In this document: piece after piece, positions 25,276-36,948 of the stretch
Layout of the letters: every line of letters starts with the position of its first letter
Numbering within the stretch: the stretch's first letter is position 1
Assembly (NCBI GenBank): GCA_030248225.1
Contig: JASANE010005003.1
Coordinates: 1 to 64,000 of the forward strand
From: Trileptium ribeirensis
Taxonomy: Eukaryota > Nematoda > Enoplea > Enoplida > Thoracostomopsidae
Length of the DNA: 64,000 nucleotides
Reading direction: 5' to 3'
The notes under the pieces: generated by a model
What the model saw: the letters and a program-made list of their open reading frames with translations, nothing else
Database searches by the model: none
What the model was told of the DNA's origin: nothing
Position numbers and translations under genes: made by a program

Positions 25276-26079
25276 GGCTGGTTCGCATCACGTTTAAACT
25301 TCTTACGTATGTATATTTGGAGATAAGTGGTTCCGTGCGTGGAGCCCGAGATTCATAGTATATATCGTGGTGTACATAATCGTATATGTGAGTGTACCAG
25401 ATTGGGTAATATTTTACTGTGTGCCGAAGTAACAAAAAAAGAGAAAGTAAGCAGTTGGCGTGTGTATTCATTCCAGGTGAATCGGACTTGACTAAGTTCA
25501 AGTGTACCCCGTCTTAAAGAAATGTTACGGATCTCCTCTAAAGTATGGCCAGCGCTGTCCGACCTATGCTCCGCATGCTGCCTTCCGGCTACTCTCCAAA
25601 GTGAGTTCTTCGCGATCCCCGTGCCGCCTTACTGCAGGCCCCATCCCCGCTCACCACTCAAAAGTTTACTTCGAATTTAATGTATACATAGAATACGGCC
25701 ATACCCAAGACGAATAAATTAACACTGCTATGTTTAATTAGGCCCCTTCCCAAAGCTACGTCCAGCTAGTCTCGCCCGTGTTAGCGTTACTGCCCGTGTC
25801 CCTTTAGCAACTAGTTTTTGGTGCATAGGTCACAAAGTTCCCTGGAGCAAACGTTCGCCCCGTTGCCCTTATAACTCTCGAATACTTTGGATCGGCTAGG
25901 CCCAGCTAGCTACGTCCTCAATCTAACCAGGATAACACAACACCACTACTGCCCCCGGGGACTCGAGGGTTTCGGGATAGTCCCTCGGCTCATCAAGCAC
26001 CCCTTCGAAAGCGGGCCTTACCGTTTAAGGAGCTTTCTGAGGGTCTTGGTTTAGGACCTAATAACAGAAATCGAGGGAA
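25276..26079. other. no gene recognised
   Basis: The frames at 25175-25501 and 25502-25717 have no identifiable domain. The right part (25930-26079) may be a degenerate extension of family S copy B. Confidence 0.35.
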
Positions 26080-26352
26080 TGACCGGTCAGCCTCATTACC
26101 TGTGAGCAGGCTTAGGGGATGACCCTCTCTCAAGGGGACCTCCATGCTACAAGGCACGTGGGCCGATATGGGGGCCAGGTCGAACACCCTGGTTAACCCG
26201 CCAGCAGCCTGATAAGCTAACCGATTCCCTTAGGTCAGCGCGCAGTTCACGGGGGAGTCGTAGAAGCCGGGGTTGTCCGGGCACCACAACGGAAAATGTA
26301 ACGTGGTGCAGCTGGGATCCCCTAGGGCCAGAACTGGTCCTGGTACATAATA
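26080..26352 (-). repeat. family S interspersed repeat, copy B
   Basis: It shares with copies C and D the blocks GGTCAGCC, CTGTGAGCAGG, GGGGGCCAGG, CTTAGGTCAG, GAAGCCGGGGTTGTCCGGGC and TGGTGCAGCTGGGAT, ending at AACTGGTCCTGGTAC. It is more diverged than C or D. Confidence 0.75.
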
Positions 26353-27589
26353 TTTGTTTGCGTATAAACCATTTCGAAAATCTCAGTTGCTTGTTATCGT
26401 TTGTAACAGCTCGGTAGTATTATCCAGCCCGCCGCCAATCGGAGGGAGAGGGGGACACACCCTCCGTTAAAATTCTTGCACTATTTAAAAATTCGCGATA
26501 TTCCAATAAATAGCCTAGAAGTTGAAGCACTGTTCGCTACAGGCGAATCGATGAGAATACTTTTTAGATGTCCGTCGCTCCCTATGTATATACGCGCGCC
26601 ACAGCAGACTTCGACTTTACTTATTATTGTATATATCAATATTGGGATCCGAGCCTCAGGCGAGATAACCACCTGTCCCGTATGGCAATGTATGAATACA
26701 CCAATATAGAGTGGACTGTGCTTTTGTCACTTTGTTGAGCCAGACTGTGCTTTTGACACGTCCGCGGACATTACGTTTTACTATACGTATCTAAATAATG
26801 GCAAAAAGCGCATACAGCTTAAAACGTTAATTGTATATATTAAAACAATTATATAAGTTAGAATTAGTGTGAAAATCCTATAGAACAAAATGCTATTACA
26901 CTAAGCACAATACTAAATAAAATTTCTCAATTGACAGTTCAGCCGGACGCTCCGTTTGTCACGCAGAGCATAGGTAAGCTCCGTTTGTCACATTAAGACT
27001 AGCTAAGCTATAAAAATGTACTATAGCAGTCCAGCTAAGATATAGTTAACCCCAACTAGTCGAGGTGGACGCGTGACATAATGTGGCCCTGGCGCACGCA
27101 TCTTTTCGTAAATGATGCATTATGACCAGTCTATTATTATGTACTCTAATTATTCAGAATGCATATAATTTTTGTTGTGTAGGTTGTATACATATACTAA
27201 GTTTAATTACTGTAGGGTTATGTAATTTAACTGTGCTTGTCCGTTTGCAGTTAAGTTAAAAATATAATAAAATTTTGAAAACTTTGGCCAGATAGATTGC
27301 GAGCTTAGACAATTATGTTCCTTACCATAGAGTAAAATAATGAAAATTTGTTTATACGGACCGGATTTGTAACTAAAATATATGAATGGTGAATTCATAC
27401 TCGACGTTAGTTTTTTGTTTAAAGCGCCGCCTTTACAGCGCCGACACGGTCTTGTACTTGGTAAAAAGAGCGATAAGAGTGTGACGGTTGGCTAAAGCTT
27501 ATCCTGTTAAACCTGAAATCAACAAATTACGATAAAGAATTTTTAAAGGATTCAAAACCATTATTTAAACACTTTAGGGTGAGACTTGA
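26353..27589. other. no gene; short repeated words
   Basis: AT-rich. GACTGTGCTTTTG recurs at about 26714 and 26743, and GCTCCGTTTGTCAC at about 26949 and 26979. This may mark the edges of another small MITE, but I could not define its ends. Confidence 0.35.
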
Positions 27590-28440
27590 GCACCTACGGT
27601 CGTGGAAAACGGCAAACTTTTCGATGATTTGAGCACCGACGGTCGTGGAAAAAATGGCAAACTTTTCAATGATTTGAGCACCAATGGTCGTGGAAAAAAC
27701 GGCAAACTTTTCGATGATATAAGCACCGACGGTCGTGGAAAAAACGACAAACATTTCGATGATTTGAGCACCGACGATCGCGGAAAAAGCGGCAAACTTT
27801 TCGATGATTTGAGCACCGACGGTCGTGGAAAAAACGGCAAACTTTTCGATGCTTTGAGCACCGACGGTCGTAGAAAAAACGGCAAACTTTTCGATGGTTT
27901 TAGCACCGACGGTCGTGGAAAGAACGGCAAACTTTTCGATGATTTGAGCACCGACGGTCGTGGAAAAAACGGCAAACTTTCCGATGATTTGAGCACCGAC
28001 GATCGTAAAAAAACGGCAAACTTTTCGATGATTTGAGCACCGACGATCGTGGGAAAAACGGCAAACTCTTCGATGATTTGAGCACCGACGGTCGTGGAAA
28101 AAAACGGCAAACATTTCGATGATTTGAGCACCGACGGTCGTGGAAAAAAACGGCAAACATTTCGATGATTTGAGCACCGACGGTCGTGGAAAGAACGGCA
28201 AACTTTTCGATAATTTGAGCACCGACGTTTGTGGAAAAACGGCAAACATTTCGATGATTTGAGCACCGACGGTCGTGGAAAAAACGGCAAATTTTTCGAT
28301 GATTTGAGCACCGACGGTCGTGGAAAAAACGGCAAACTCTTCGATGATTTGAGCACCGATGGTCGTGGAAAAAGCGGCAAACTTTTCGATGATTCGAGCA
28401 CCGACGGTCGTGGAAAAAATGGCAAACTTTTCGATGATTG
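27590..28440. repeat. 45 bp minisatellite, about 19 copies
   Basis: The unit runs GATTTGAGCACCGACGGTCG then TGGAAAAAACGGCAAACTTT then TCGAT. Because 45 is a multiple of three, long frames stay open: plus strand 27602-28036 and 28229-28540, minus strand 28705-27527 (392 codons). They encode perfect 15-residue repeats (plus: GKNGKLFDDLSTDGR; minus: KFAVFSTTVGAQIIE). Indels in homopolymer A runs break the plus frame in the middle. I see no signal peptide, no non-repeat domain and no codon bias favouring one strand, so I treat it as a minisatellite rather than a gene. Confidence 0.9.
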
Positions 28441-29462
28441 GATCTCGAGGTCGTCGGGCAGATCTAAAATTATAAAATTTTATTATCAAATTTTGTCTAT
28501 ACATAGGCCCCAGTTTGCACTCACTATTCGATGTGTTTAGAGTATGCAACAGCCGAATTAGCATAAATTTCTGGCCGCACAGAGGGCTCCCCGCACGGTG
28601 CAATACGCAATCACTGCAAGTCATGCTTTGCAGTAAGTAGAGCAATATCAAATGTACATAGTCTTTAATTTTGTTGTTACGTTTTGATGTTGATGGTGAT
28701 TGCAATTGGGCGGGCCACTAAATAGATGCGATGCTTGCTAATGTAAAATCGAAGCGATAAATAACAGGGAGTGAGCATTTGACTTCCGCTAAACGTTCAA
28801 AATAGCATCGAAAATAGTCCGCAGAGATTTGGTGTACCAACTTCACCGGTTGGAAAGAGTACTTACCAGGCGCTCGATGGACTTAAAGAGTGTAAATGTT
28901 CTTCCCTCGGTAGCTTTAATTAACTTGCAATAAAAGAACACACGGTCGACGGCAGGGTCTGCACTACCCTGGCGAGAGTAAGTAAGTCTGCGTGCACTGG
29001 CGTTCGCATATGAGTTTTAAATAGGGCTCCGTGGCGCGCAGCCGAAATCAAGCTGCGTTCCACCAATGTTTCTTTTAACACTGTTTTACTACAGGCAAGT
29101 CCACGTGTTGACGAAGGTTCCCACGAACAAAAGTCCTGCGAACATTTTTGGCCTGTATAATACGAGGTCGCTGCGTCGCACCTCAAACCTAAAAATGTAA
29201 TCAGGAATCGCCAGATTTACCAGAATAGAGGGTTAAACCACTCAAACAAAATAAATAGGTACTTGTACAATCTAGCAGTTCCGACACCCAAAACAACGGC
29301 GAACCCAACGTAGCTCGCGTAGATAATCAACTTCACTAGTGTTGGCAGTAGCAGCAAAACCATGCCTCCCGTTTGATAGCCACACTCGCCATTGTTGAAT
29401 TGATACTATCGCACATACAAGTAGGCAACATAATAGAAATATCCATATTATGGACCTTCGTA
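28441..29462. other. no gene recognised
   Basis: The minus-strand frame 29186-28920 has a fairly protein-like composition but no motif I recognise. It is left uncalled. Confidence 0.35.
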
Positions 29463-29985
29463 ATGCAGGTTTCACAGAATAATGAGTGCAAAAAGTGGGC
29501 ACTTTTGTCTCTAACAGCCGTCTGCAAGAAACTAAAATCTCTAATGGACGTCTATATGATATTTTAGTTTCTTGAAAACGGCTGCTAGAGATTTTTATTT
29601 TTAATGACTGTTTGTCAGATATTTAAGTCTCTAACAGATAGCTGTAAGAAATTTTAGTCTTATACAGATAGTCAATAAATACAAAAATCTTTAACAACTA
29701 GCTGTTAGAGACTAAAATCTCTTGCAACTAGTTATAACAGATTATTGTCTCTAATGGCTTGTTGTTAGAAACTTTTGTCTCTTACAGCCAGCTATAAAAT
29801 ACAATTGTCTCTGATAGCTGTCCATTAGAATTTAAAATATCTGACGGTTGGCTATAAGAGATTTTTGTATGTTACAGCTGCCTCTAAGAGACAAAAGTCT
29901 CTAACAGCTAGCCATTAGAGACAAAATCATTAACGGCTAGCTGTTAGAGATTTAAGTCCCTTATGGCTAGCTGTTAGAGATTATT
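29463..29985 (+). mobile_element. foldback MITE, type 1, copy 3 (one arm)
   Basis: It begins ATGCAGGTTTCACAGAATAA and continues with AGTGGGCACTTTTGTCTCTA. It aligns end to end with the reverse complement of 22825-23347. The far end near 29985 lacks the inverted arm, as in copy 2. The two copies are therefore a 0.52 kb inverted repeat pair about 6.1 kb apart, with their true termini facing each other. Confidence 0.82.
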
Positions 29986-30497
29986 GTGTTTCACTGGCAT
30001 ACGTAAAGTCGCATGTAGGAACGGACAATAAAGCTATGCTTACAGAAGCGATATCTTACCACTTACTTAGCAATTAACAAAATGCATTTTAGAAAAAACA
30101 AACAGTTTATACAAATGATCGTGGCGTTGTAATAAAGTTCAATTCTAAAACTAACGATTGTGTCGATGGATAGCCCAATGTCAAGCAGTGATGTATTGAA
30201 AGATTAACTATTATAACTAGCAATAGATGTAAAATATAGAATACTCCATTATTTTTATTTGCTATTTATTTAAGTTTCATTATTTTAGTTATATATTTGT
30301 TTAATTTTTATTATTAGTTTCATTATTTAAGTTTCAGATAAATAACCGCTATAAACTTTGCTCGTATTTCCATTTTGATTGTCAAATTTTAATCGAATCT
30401 GTGCTGCTGTCTACATCACAGCAAGGTTAATTGCTCCCACTTCATTAATAAATCGCCGATAACCTCCACCAACGGCAGACAGCCCGATGATAAGCCC
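29986..30497. other. no gene recognised
   Basis: AT-rich spacer. Words such as TTTCATTATTTAAGTTTC recur near 30275-30335. Nothing else is seen. Confidence 0.35.
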
Positions 30498-30935
30498 GAT
30501 CATTTTAACGGGAAGGTTCCCTCCAGGCTAATCAAAGATACTGTCGAACCCGGGTTCATGCATTCAGGTTCAAGGTGTGGGAGCCCCAATTATTAAGGAT
30601 AGTCAGTAGAATGAGGGAAAGGCGGGTCAGCCTTAATATCTGTGAGCAGGATTAGGGGTTGACCCTCCCTCAGGGGGATCTTCATACTATTAGATACGTG
30701 GGCCAGTAATGGGGGCCAGGCCGAACACCCTGGTAAATCCGCCGGCAGCTCGCTAAGCTAAGCGATTCCCTTAGGTCAGGTAACAGTTCACCGGGAGTCG
30801 TGGAAGCCGGGGTTGTCCGGGCACCACAATGCAATATAAGGTGGTGCAGCTGCGATCCCTTAGGGCCAGAACTGGTCCTAGTACATGAAGTAATTGGGGG
30901 CTACGCCGTGAGGCGTCAATAAATTTTGGCCTGGG
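30498..30935 (-). repeat. family S interspersed repeat, copy C (longest)
   Basis: Nearly identical to copy D (51837-52224) from GATCATTTTAACGGGAAGG to GGTCCTAGTAC. It also extends about 50 bases further, through the GCCGTGAGGCGTC segment shared with copy A. The high similarity to D suggests fairly recent activity of this family. Non-coding. An internal hairpin (GGGCACCACAATGC...GTGGTGC) is conserved among copies. Confidence 0.85.
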
Positions 30936-32019
30936 AAAGTTGTAAACTATTAGGCGTGGGATGTACTGCATAACACCGGGGGTTAGTGAGGGTTGCTTGA
31001 CCGGGCGCTGGTTCATTGTGGTGCACTACCAGGCTGCGACCTGGTATTTTAGTTCAAATTTCACCTGTGTGCTGCTATCATTTCGTGTAATGGATAAATA
31101 TTAGAAACTGTGTGTCTGTTGCGTAACGTGAGTTTGAGCCCGGCGAAGATGGAACGTAGTCGATTGGTAGTGCTGGCTCGTGTATCGGTTCAACGTAGAA
31201 TGTGTCTTGTGTCGGCATGTCACGAATAGGGTGTACAGAGCATTTATTTCTGGATAGTAATTATCGTTTAATTTCTTAATTGGTAATGATAATATATTTT
31301 GGATTTATTGCTCGTAGCGTATTTTTGGTTCCTCATATTGCGTGAACTCATTTATTCGAAGCAAATCTTGGTGCTGATTGACATGCATGCACTGCGTTCG
31401 TCTATCGAAAGACTATAAACGGCGACACACCTATTGAAGTTGTCGGCACAATCTCATCGACGTTGGATAAGGATAATTGGCTATTTGCTATCTGGTGATT
31501 GCGCCACTTGCACCGAACGTATTGAATTGACATTGTGGGTTGGCTTGTCAGAACTGAACCATCCAACCAAAGCTCATGATCTTGACTCATCTCCGGTTAC
31601 GACAGGGCTTATCGTCAGTTCTGCCGACGCAAACCGCGAAAACATAAATTGTTTATTTAGCTTTTTTTGTACATTCATACCATCTGTATAGTGCTGAATA
31701 TATCTTAATGGAAGTATTGGCAACTGGAAGTTTATTTGTAATAATACACGTACCTCCAAACCAACAACAAGGCGACTGGTATATACGCTCATTAACTGTG
31801 AAATATTTTCAAAGGCGCCTGGTTTCGGGTTAACATCAGATCTCATCAAGAGTAAAAAAAAATTAGGAGCCTACCCTAAGTGGCGTTGAAACCAACCCAA
31901 GTGCTTTGCAAAACTAGGTACCGGAATTTTGCAGCGGGAGTTAACTAGTTTTAACAAAATCATCTGTCGCTGAGGTACGTACCATTTTTCGGTACTGATT
32001 CGTGAAGTATATTAGCCAG
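30936..32019. other. no gene recognised; possible upstream flank of the large retroelement
   Basis: No motif is seen in the short frames. Part of this stretch should hold the 5' LTR of the element that follows, but I find no matching copy downstream and cannot place its edge. Confidence 0.35.
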
Positions 32020-32022
32020 GTA

Positions 32023-32060
32023 TAAATAGGTGAAGGAACCTGAATTGGGTCAGCGAAAGT
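32023..32060 (+). promoter_or_regulatory. TATA-like box upstream of gag
   Basis: GGTATAAATAGG at 32022-32033 lies about 260 bases upstream of the gag ATG, a plausible U3/R promoter position in a 5' LTR. It is followed about 25-30 bases later by GGGTCAGCG. Inferred from sequence only. Confidence 0.35.
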
Positions 32061-32289
32061 AACTTAGAGCGGCGAAAAGTTTACACAACCAGTCACATAT
32101 CATAAGGACTAAGTACACGAGTATCGCAGTGGACTCGAAGCTTGCTAAACAGTAGCAATTACGCTATTATAGTAAACACTTATATACGCTGCTGTATATA
32201 TATACCATCCGTACCCTTGTCAGGCTTGGAACATGGGAGCCCCACAACTTACTACAAATAAGAATCATAATTAAAGTCGGAATCTAAAT

Positions 32290-33757
32290 ATGTCTATACC
32301 AGCGAGTGCAACTAGGACGCCGACAAGCGGCGCATTAGGAGCGACTACTATAGAAAGTGGTACCGCCACTACGGCTGGTAGTACAAATGGACCAGGTCCC
32401 ACCGTAAACGGAGACGCGCTAGTAGCAATCCTACAGCAGATCACGCAGTGGACCGTCACTACGACACCTATAATACAAGTACGGGACATTCTGCCGTTTT
32501 CCGGAGCTGACGGACAGGACTTCGAAGCCTGGTTAGCTACCTATGACAATATGACGGATACGAACGGATGGACATGAGATCAGAAGGTCATTCGTTTCGC
32601 GACAGTATTAAGAGGAGGGGCGCTTAAGATCTATGATAGTTTTCCTGATTGCCAGAAACAGACATACGAGGCCCTTTGCTATAACATGAGCTTTATGTAC
32701 TCCTCATCGCAGTGAGACAAGGACGCATTAATCACGCTGCGCGTGCGCATACAGGGGGACCGGGAGTCGGTTGCTACGTACGGGCTAGACCTCTAAAAGC
32801 TAGTGGACAAAGCATTCCCGGAGGTTGAAGGCAAACAACGTGACGCGCTCCTGCAAAAGTTTCTGGGACAAGGACTGAGGAAAGAGTTAAAATCTGGCGT
32901 GATAGGGAAAACTTATCCGTCTTTCAAACATATGATGGATAAGCTCAAATATAAGGAGGACGCCCTAGTAGCGTCCCAATAGGAGGTGATAGGAATACCG
33001 GTTCGCAAAAGCAGCCGGTCTAAGACAGCAAATTGCATGTCACAAGGAAATGTAAATACCCAACTAGTGGATCAGATCCGCGAAGCACTAGATGAGAACA
33101 AGCGCACCACAGCCGGCACCGATGCTACTCTCACTCAGCTTATCGATCTACTAGATAAGCGTTCCGAACAACACCAACTAAACTCGATGATGCAGAATAA
33201 CGGAACATCGTCGCTACGCGCTACTGCAATACCATCAGTTACGCCGATAGGAAACCAATGTTTCCGATGTGGTTATTTAGGGCATTTCGCCAGATTGTGT
33301 CCGTATTTCGAATGGATGTGTATGATCCGCTGCAAAATGAATATACACGCCTAATTACATGTACAATGCACCACCACCAACCGCTAGCGAGTATGTTAGG
33401 CCACTACCGAAGTACAACAATCGCCCTTGGTATCGGGTGGTTGAATCTGGAGGCGGAGGACGATCCTCGCGACGCGACGATTGGAACAATACGGCTAATC
33501 AGCGGGGATGCACTGGTTATGGGCAGCAAGGATATTATGGCCACGGGCATGCAACCTATACATATGGAAATGGCGGTCAGACCAAACATTATAATAGATC
33601 TCGCAGACGTAGCACAAACGGGTACAACCAGCGAAACAACGGTTATAACCCAACATTTGACCGACGCTATGCCGGACCACCCCACCCATTGTCAGTAGAA
33701 GCAAAACCGTTCGTCCGCGCACGCCTAGCAACGGTTAGAATAATGCAAATCAAGTAA
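32290..33757 (+). pseudogene. gag: Gag-like protein (capsid plus CCHC nucleocapsid), broken
   Basis: Gag forms the virion core and packages element RNA. ATG at 32290 opens a Ser/Thr/Ala-rich N-terminus, followed by a capsid-like stretch with DGQDFEAWL (typical of Gypsy gag), then a long helical region. The CCHC knuckle is at 33259-33300 (Cys-X2-Cys-X4-His-X4-Cys, CFRCGYLGHFARLC). One reading frame is kept from 32290 to about 33350 but is interrupted by in-frame stops, including TGA at 32575-32577 and others near 32713, 32794 and 32980. A frame change just after the knuckle leads into an Arg/Gly/Tyr/Asn-rich tail (33359-33757), as in RNA-binding Gag C-termini. Confidence 0.85.
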
Positions 33758-35130
33758 GAGCAGTAGCTCGAAATAGACCTGCGCAGGCACCAATAAATAA
33801 CAACGATCGAGTTGACCGTCGTAATGCATGTGTAATGTCAGTGACCAGAGCAGCAGATCCCGAGCTAGCACATAACTTAGATGCCATGCGACATATAATG
33901 TCTACGCTAGAAGAACGCGCAAGAGCTGGCTTAGGCACCCGTTCGGCACAAGTCAACATGATGGTCACTGAAGATGAGATAACGCACGAACAGGATAACC
34001 CAAATTTTGAAGTTGAATATGAATATCCAAACGAAATCGAAACATAACAAGGCTCACATCAAGTAAACTTATTGCAAACAAGTAGTGACACGCCATGAAA
34101 ATGGTCACAAGCGATCGGGTCGCGGAGTGGCAACTAAGCATACCAAACATATGAGGAAGAAACACTTGAATACAGAGAATTTAGATACAGTAACGCCCAA
34201 AGTAAAACTGGATCCGCACGACGCTCGACTTTGTCGTTTCCAACCTCTGGCCCGCAGGGTGTGACCCGAGACTTGGTGAGTAATGGTTGGCGAACCAATA
34301 TATGTGTATATCCCAATAGAAAGTCAGCGCCAGGAGATGATGAGTACCGAGATGCCGAGCAGAGGAGTGAGAGGGGAGGAGGAGCTGAGAACCTAACGGA
34401 ACCAAAGGAACCTAATGTACCTGATATTCCGAGTGAGAAACATGGGAGATGGCCGTTCGGACTTCGGGGGCCGATTAATAGGGCATCCGTGTCTGGCAAT
34501 GACCCCAACGCTTTCACGTGTAACCTATCTCAGGCAGCTGCATATCGGATGAAACCTAATGTAACCAAGGAAGTGGAACCTAAGGAACCAATGGATGGAG
34601 AACCTAATGAACCTAATGCAATGGAACCTAGACAGACGCCGTTCGGACTTCGCGGGCCGATTAATAGGGGTCGCGTGTCTTGCAATGGCTCTAACGCAGG
34701 CACGGTTACACATGATGAACCCGCGAATTTTCCTGAAGCCTAGTTAATTGTTGAGCGCGATGGAGACGAAAGTCCTAGCCTTATTCAAAACTGTATGTGT
34801 GTAGTATGGTGTAATTGTGTGAATGATGTTGCTGAAGTTGTTGATTCAAGGGATGTTGTAGAGCGCGGAACCAGAAGAACTTGCACATGAAGCGATGAAC
34901 TTAACGAAACCTAATAGTGAACCTAAGGAACTAGCGGATACTGAGAACCTAATGGAACCTAATCTAGCGGAATTTAGTGGATGGAATGGAATACCGAAGA
35001 ACCTAAAGGAAGGGAACCGAGAACTAAGGGAACTAAATAAACCAAAGAACCTAGCGGATACATTCAATGAAACTAAACTGACTCCCACCAATTTAGATCG
35101 GCCGTGTGAGGTCCCTGTAACTTTTTAATC
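33758..35130 (+). pseudogene. acidic, Glu-Pro-Asn-rich low-complexity coding region
   Basis: The frame of gag resumes at 33835-34047 with a helical acidic segment. 34231-34743 and 34895-35128 are then rich in EPN/EPKEP words, arising from repeated GAACCTAA-type DNA. No protease motif lies here, so this is an insertion between Gag and the enzymes rather than part of pol. It resembles a disordered Gag or polyprotein linker. Function not recognised. Confidence 0.5.
34453..34700 (+). repeat. 186 bp in-frame direct duplication
   Basis: CCGTTCGGACTTCG starts at 34453 and again at 34639. Each copy encodes PFGLRGPINR followed by a variable end. The offset, 186 bp, equals 62 codons, so the frame was preserved. 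Confidence 0.8.
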
Positions 35131-35348
35131 GACCTGGAAAGACCGCTCGTAGACACTGGTCAGGTGCGAAGGAGACCTTCAAAACCCGGGTCATTCTGAT
35201 TGTCCTAGCTCCGTTCAAAATTCGAAAGCGTATGTGTACCCTAGTATCTTTCAACCGCCCGGGGAAAACCGCTCGTGCACACTGGCCAGGTGTGATGGAC
35301 GCCTTCGGGAAGTGAGCTGTCCTGATTGCTCTAGCTCCGTTCAAAATT
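35131..35348 (+). repeat. ~126 bp direct duplication
   Basis: GCTCGT at 35145 and 35271 lies within two copies that share the order ACCGCTCGT, ACACTGG, CAGGTG, CCTTC, CTGATTG, CTAGCTCCGTTCAAAATT. A weaker third relative begins near 34770 (CCTAGCCTTATTCAAAACTG). Confidence 0.75.
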
Positions 35349-36131
35349 ATAATTTATGAATAGACTTCGGTCCGAAAGTGTAGGTGCCACCAGAGATGAT
35401 CTGGTCAGGAATCGTATTTTTCGTTGATCTATCTTCCTGCAGGTGAGCATGTGAGTGGCCGACTGCGATCAGGTCGGAGCAGTTATGTCTGAACCGTGTG
35501 TAGAACTGGGAGGGGAAGCTGTTCCACTCGAGGGTGAAAAGGGTTTACGGCTACAAGGAAACGATGCCGAGCCGAGTGCCGAAAATATTTTGCGCATAGA
35601 AAATCATAATGATCGAGCTAGTATACACATAAGCATGGAATCCAGAGGTAACGAAAATGAATAGCCTAGGGAAGAACAATACTGATAAGGAAGAACCACT
35701 AGTAACCAGTAAATGCTCGAAAGTTGTGATAATAACGCCCAGAGTGGACGAAATGATAGGAAGAGCAAACGCAATAGAAAACCTGCAACAGGATAACAAA
35801 ACAGAAACCGTAACATGCCAAGTGTAAAGAAAGCACGTGAATTCGGAATCATAATTTGACCGGATCACCGACTGACTTGACCAGGTTAATCGAACAAGCA
35901 TTACGTTCACCGGGGAGTATTCAAACTTTCGGCCGAGTTAGTATAGGTGCCGCGGTTGACAGCATACGAACCGATTTAACAACCCTAAGTACCAATTAGA
36001 CCAAAGGCGCACACAAATAAATAAACAACACCTGCTAGATACCATGCTAAGGAAACTGTTCGCACTAGATAAACCAGCGAACCAGTGGACCCCTTAATCT
36101 TGAAGGATTACCAGACGAGGAACGTTTAGCG

Positions 36132-36707
36132 TTGAGGTCGGATTCAGAATTCGCGCCCGCAGTTAAATCAGAGTGCCACAGAAAAGTTCTTCACTACATT
36201 CTCGCACTACCTAGGCTACGTTTCGTAGAAGATCGAGTGCCAATAAGAACGCTATTTTACCGGAGGGTCATAGCTGTGTCGGAGCGGATATGCCATGCCT
36301 ATCAGTTGCTCAGGATCCGAGTAGCTGAGACGGCCCGAATCGGCGGACGGCGGGACGCTGCCATTTTGTCAAGGCTGTTAGGGTTCGTATCTCCATTCCT
36401 ACACACTATGTCGGGGATACACGTCAGTAGTTGCATGTTGACACACCCAGAGGGACTCATGAAAATAGTTGCCCGAGTTATCAATTCAATGAGCATCGCG
36501 CAGGCAATCACTGAGGTGTACCGACCTCAAGTTCCCTTTCTCCAAACATGCATAGTTTGTGAAGAGCAACACAATCTAAACGTCATGCCCATGGAGAACT
36601 GTGCTTTCGCTACCTATCGCGGTGAGTGGGAAATTTATCCGCCGACTACGGGACAATTAGGAGAGATGGAACAGCATCCACTCGACCAAGTATCACACAG
36701 GGATTGA
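36132..36707 (+). CDS. unidentified open frame of ~190 codons in the retroelement
   Basis: One of the longest uninterrupted frames in the window. It has a basic N-terminal half with many Arg residues, a helical centre (a run from SRLLGFVSPFL onward) and a late CIVCEE dicysteine motif. It lies between the Glu-Pro-Asn-rich region and the env-like region, on the same strand. I recognise no family. It may be the N-terminal part of the env-like product or an accessory protein. The first codon given is not necessarily the true start. Confidence 0.4.
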   Translation: MRSDSEFAPAVKSECHRKVLHYILALPRLRFVEDRVPIRTLFYRRVIAVSERICHAYQLLRIRVAETARIGGRRDAAILSRLLGFVSPFLHTMSGIHVSSCMLTHPEGLMKIVARVINSMSIAQAITEVYRPQVPFLQTCIVCEEQHNLNVMPMENCAFATYRGEWEIYPPTTGQLGEMEQHPLDQVSHRD

Positions 36708-36948
36708 ACTCAACCCATGAACTTATAGCGTATAGGAAAGCCAACTGAAATGGTTAGAATTATAGTAAGAGCACCATACTTGTTGGTTTATCTTGTCACG
36801 GAATTCGACGAATCCGGACCCATCGTATACGCTATAATGACTAACGCATTTTTCAGAGAAGTAGGTAGCAAACAAAAGCGCGAGGAACTACTGTACCTGC
36901 GACTATTGTGGTTACGCAAGCCCGCTCAAAAGTGACCCAAACGAAGAC

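Noticed and set aside
27590..28440. CRISPR-like array
   Set aside because: Units are tandem with no unique spacers, and the setting is eukaryotic.
27527..28705. 392-codon minus-strand frame as a real repeat protein gene
   Set aside because: It is almost entirely the 45 bp minisatellite, the opposite strand is equally open, and there is no non-repeat domain or signal.
32225..32275. primer-binding site near GGAACATGGGAGCCCCA
   Set aside because: Position is plausible, but I could not match it to a tRNA 3' end with confidence and the LTR edge is undefined.
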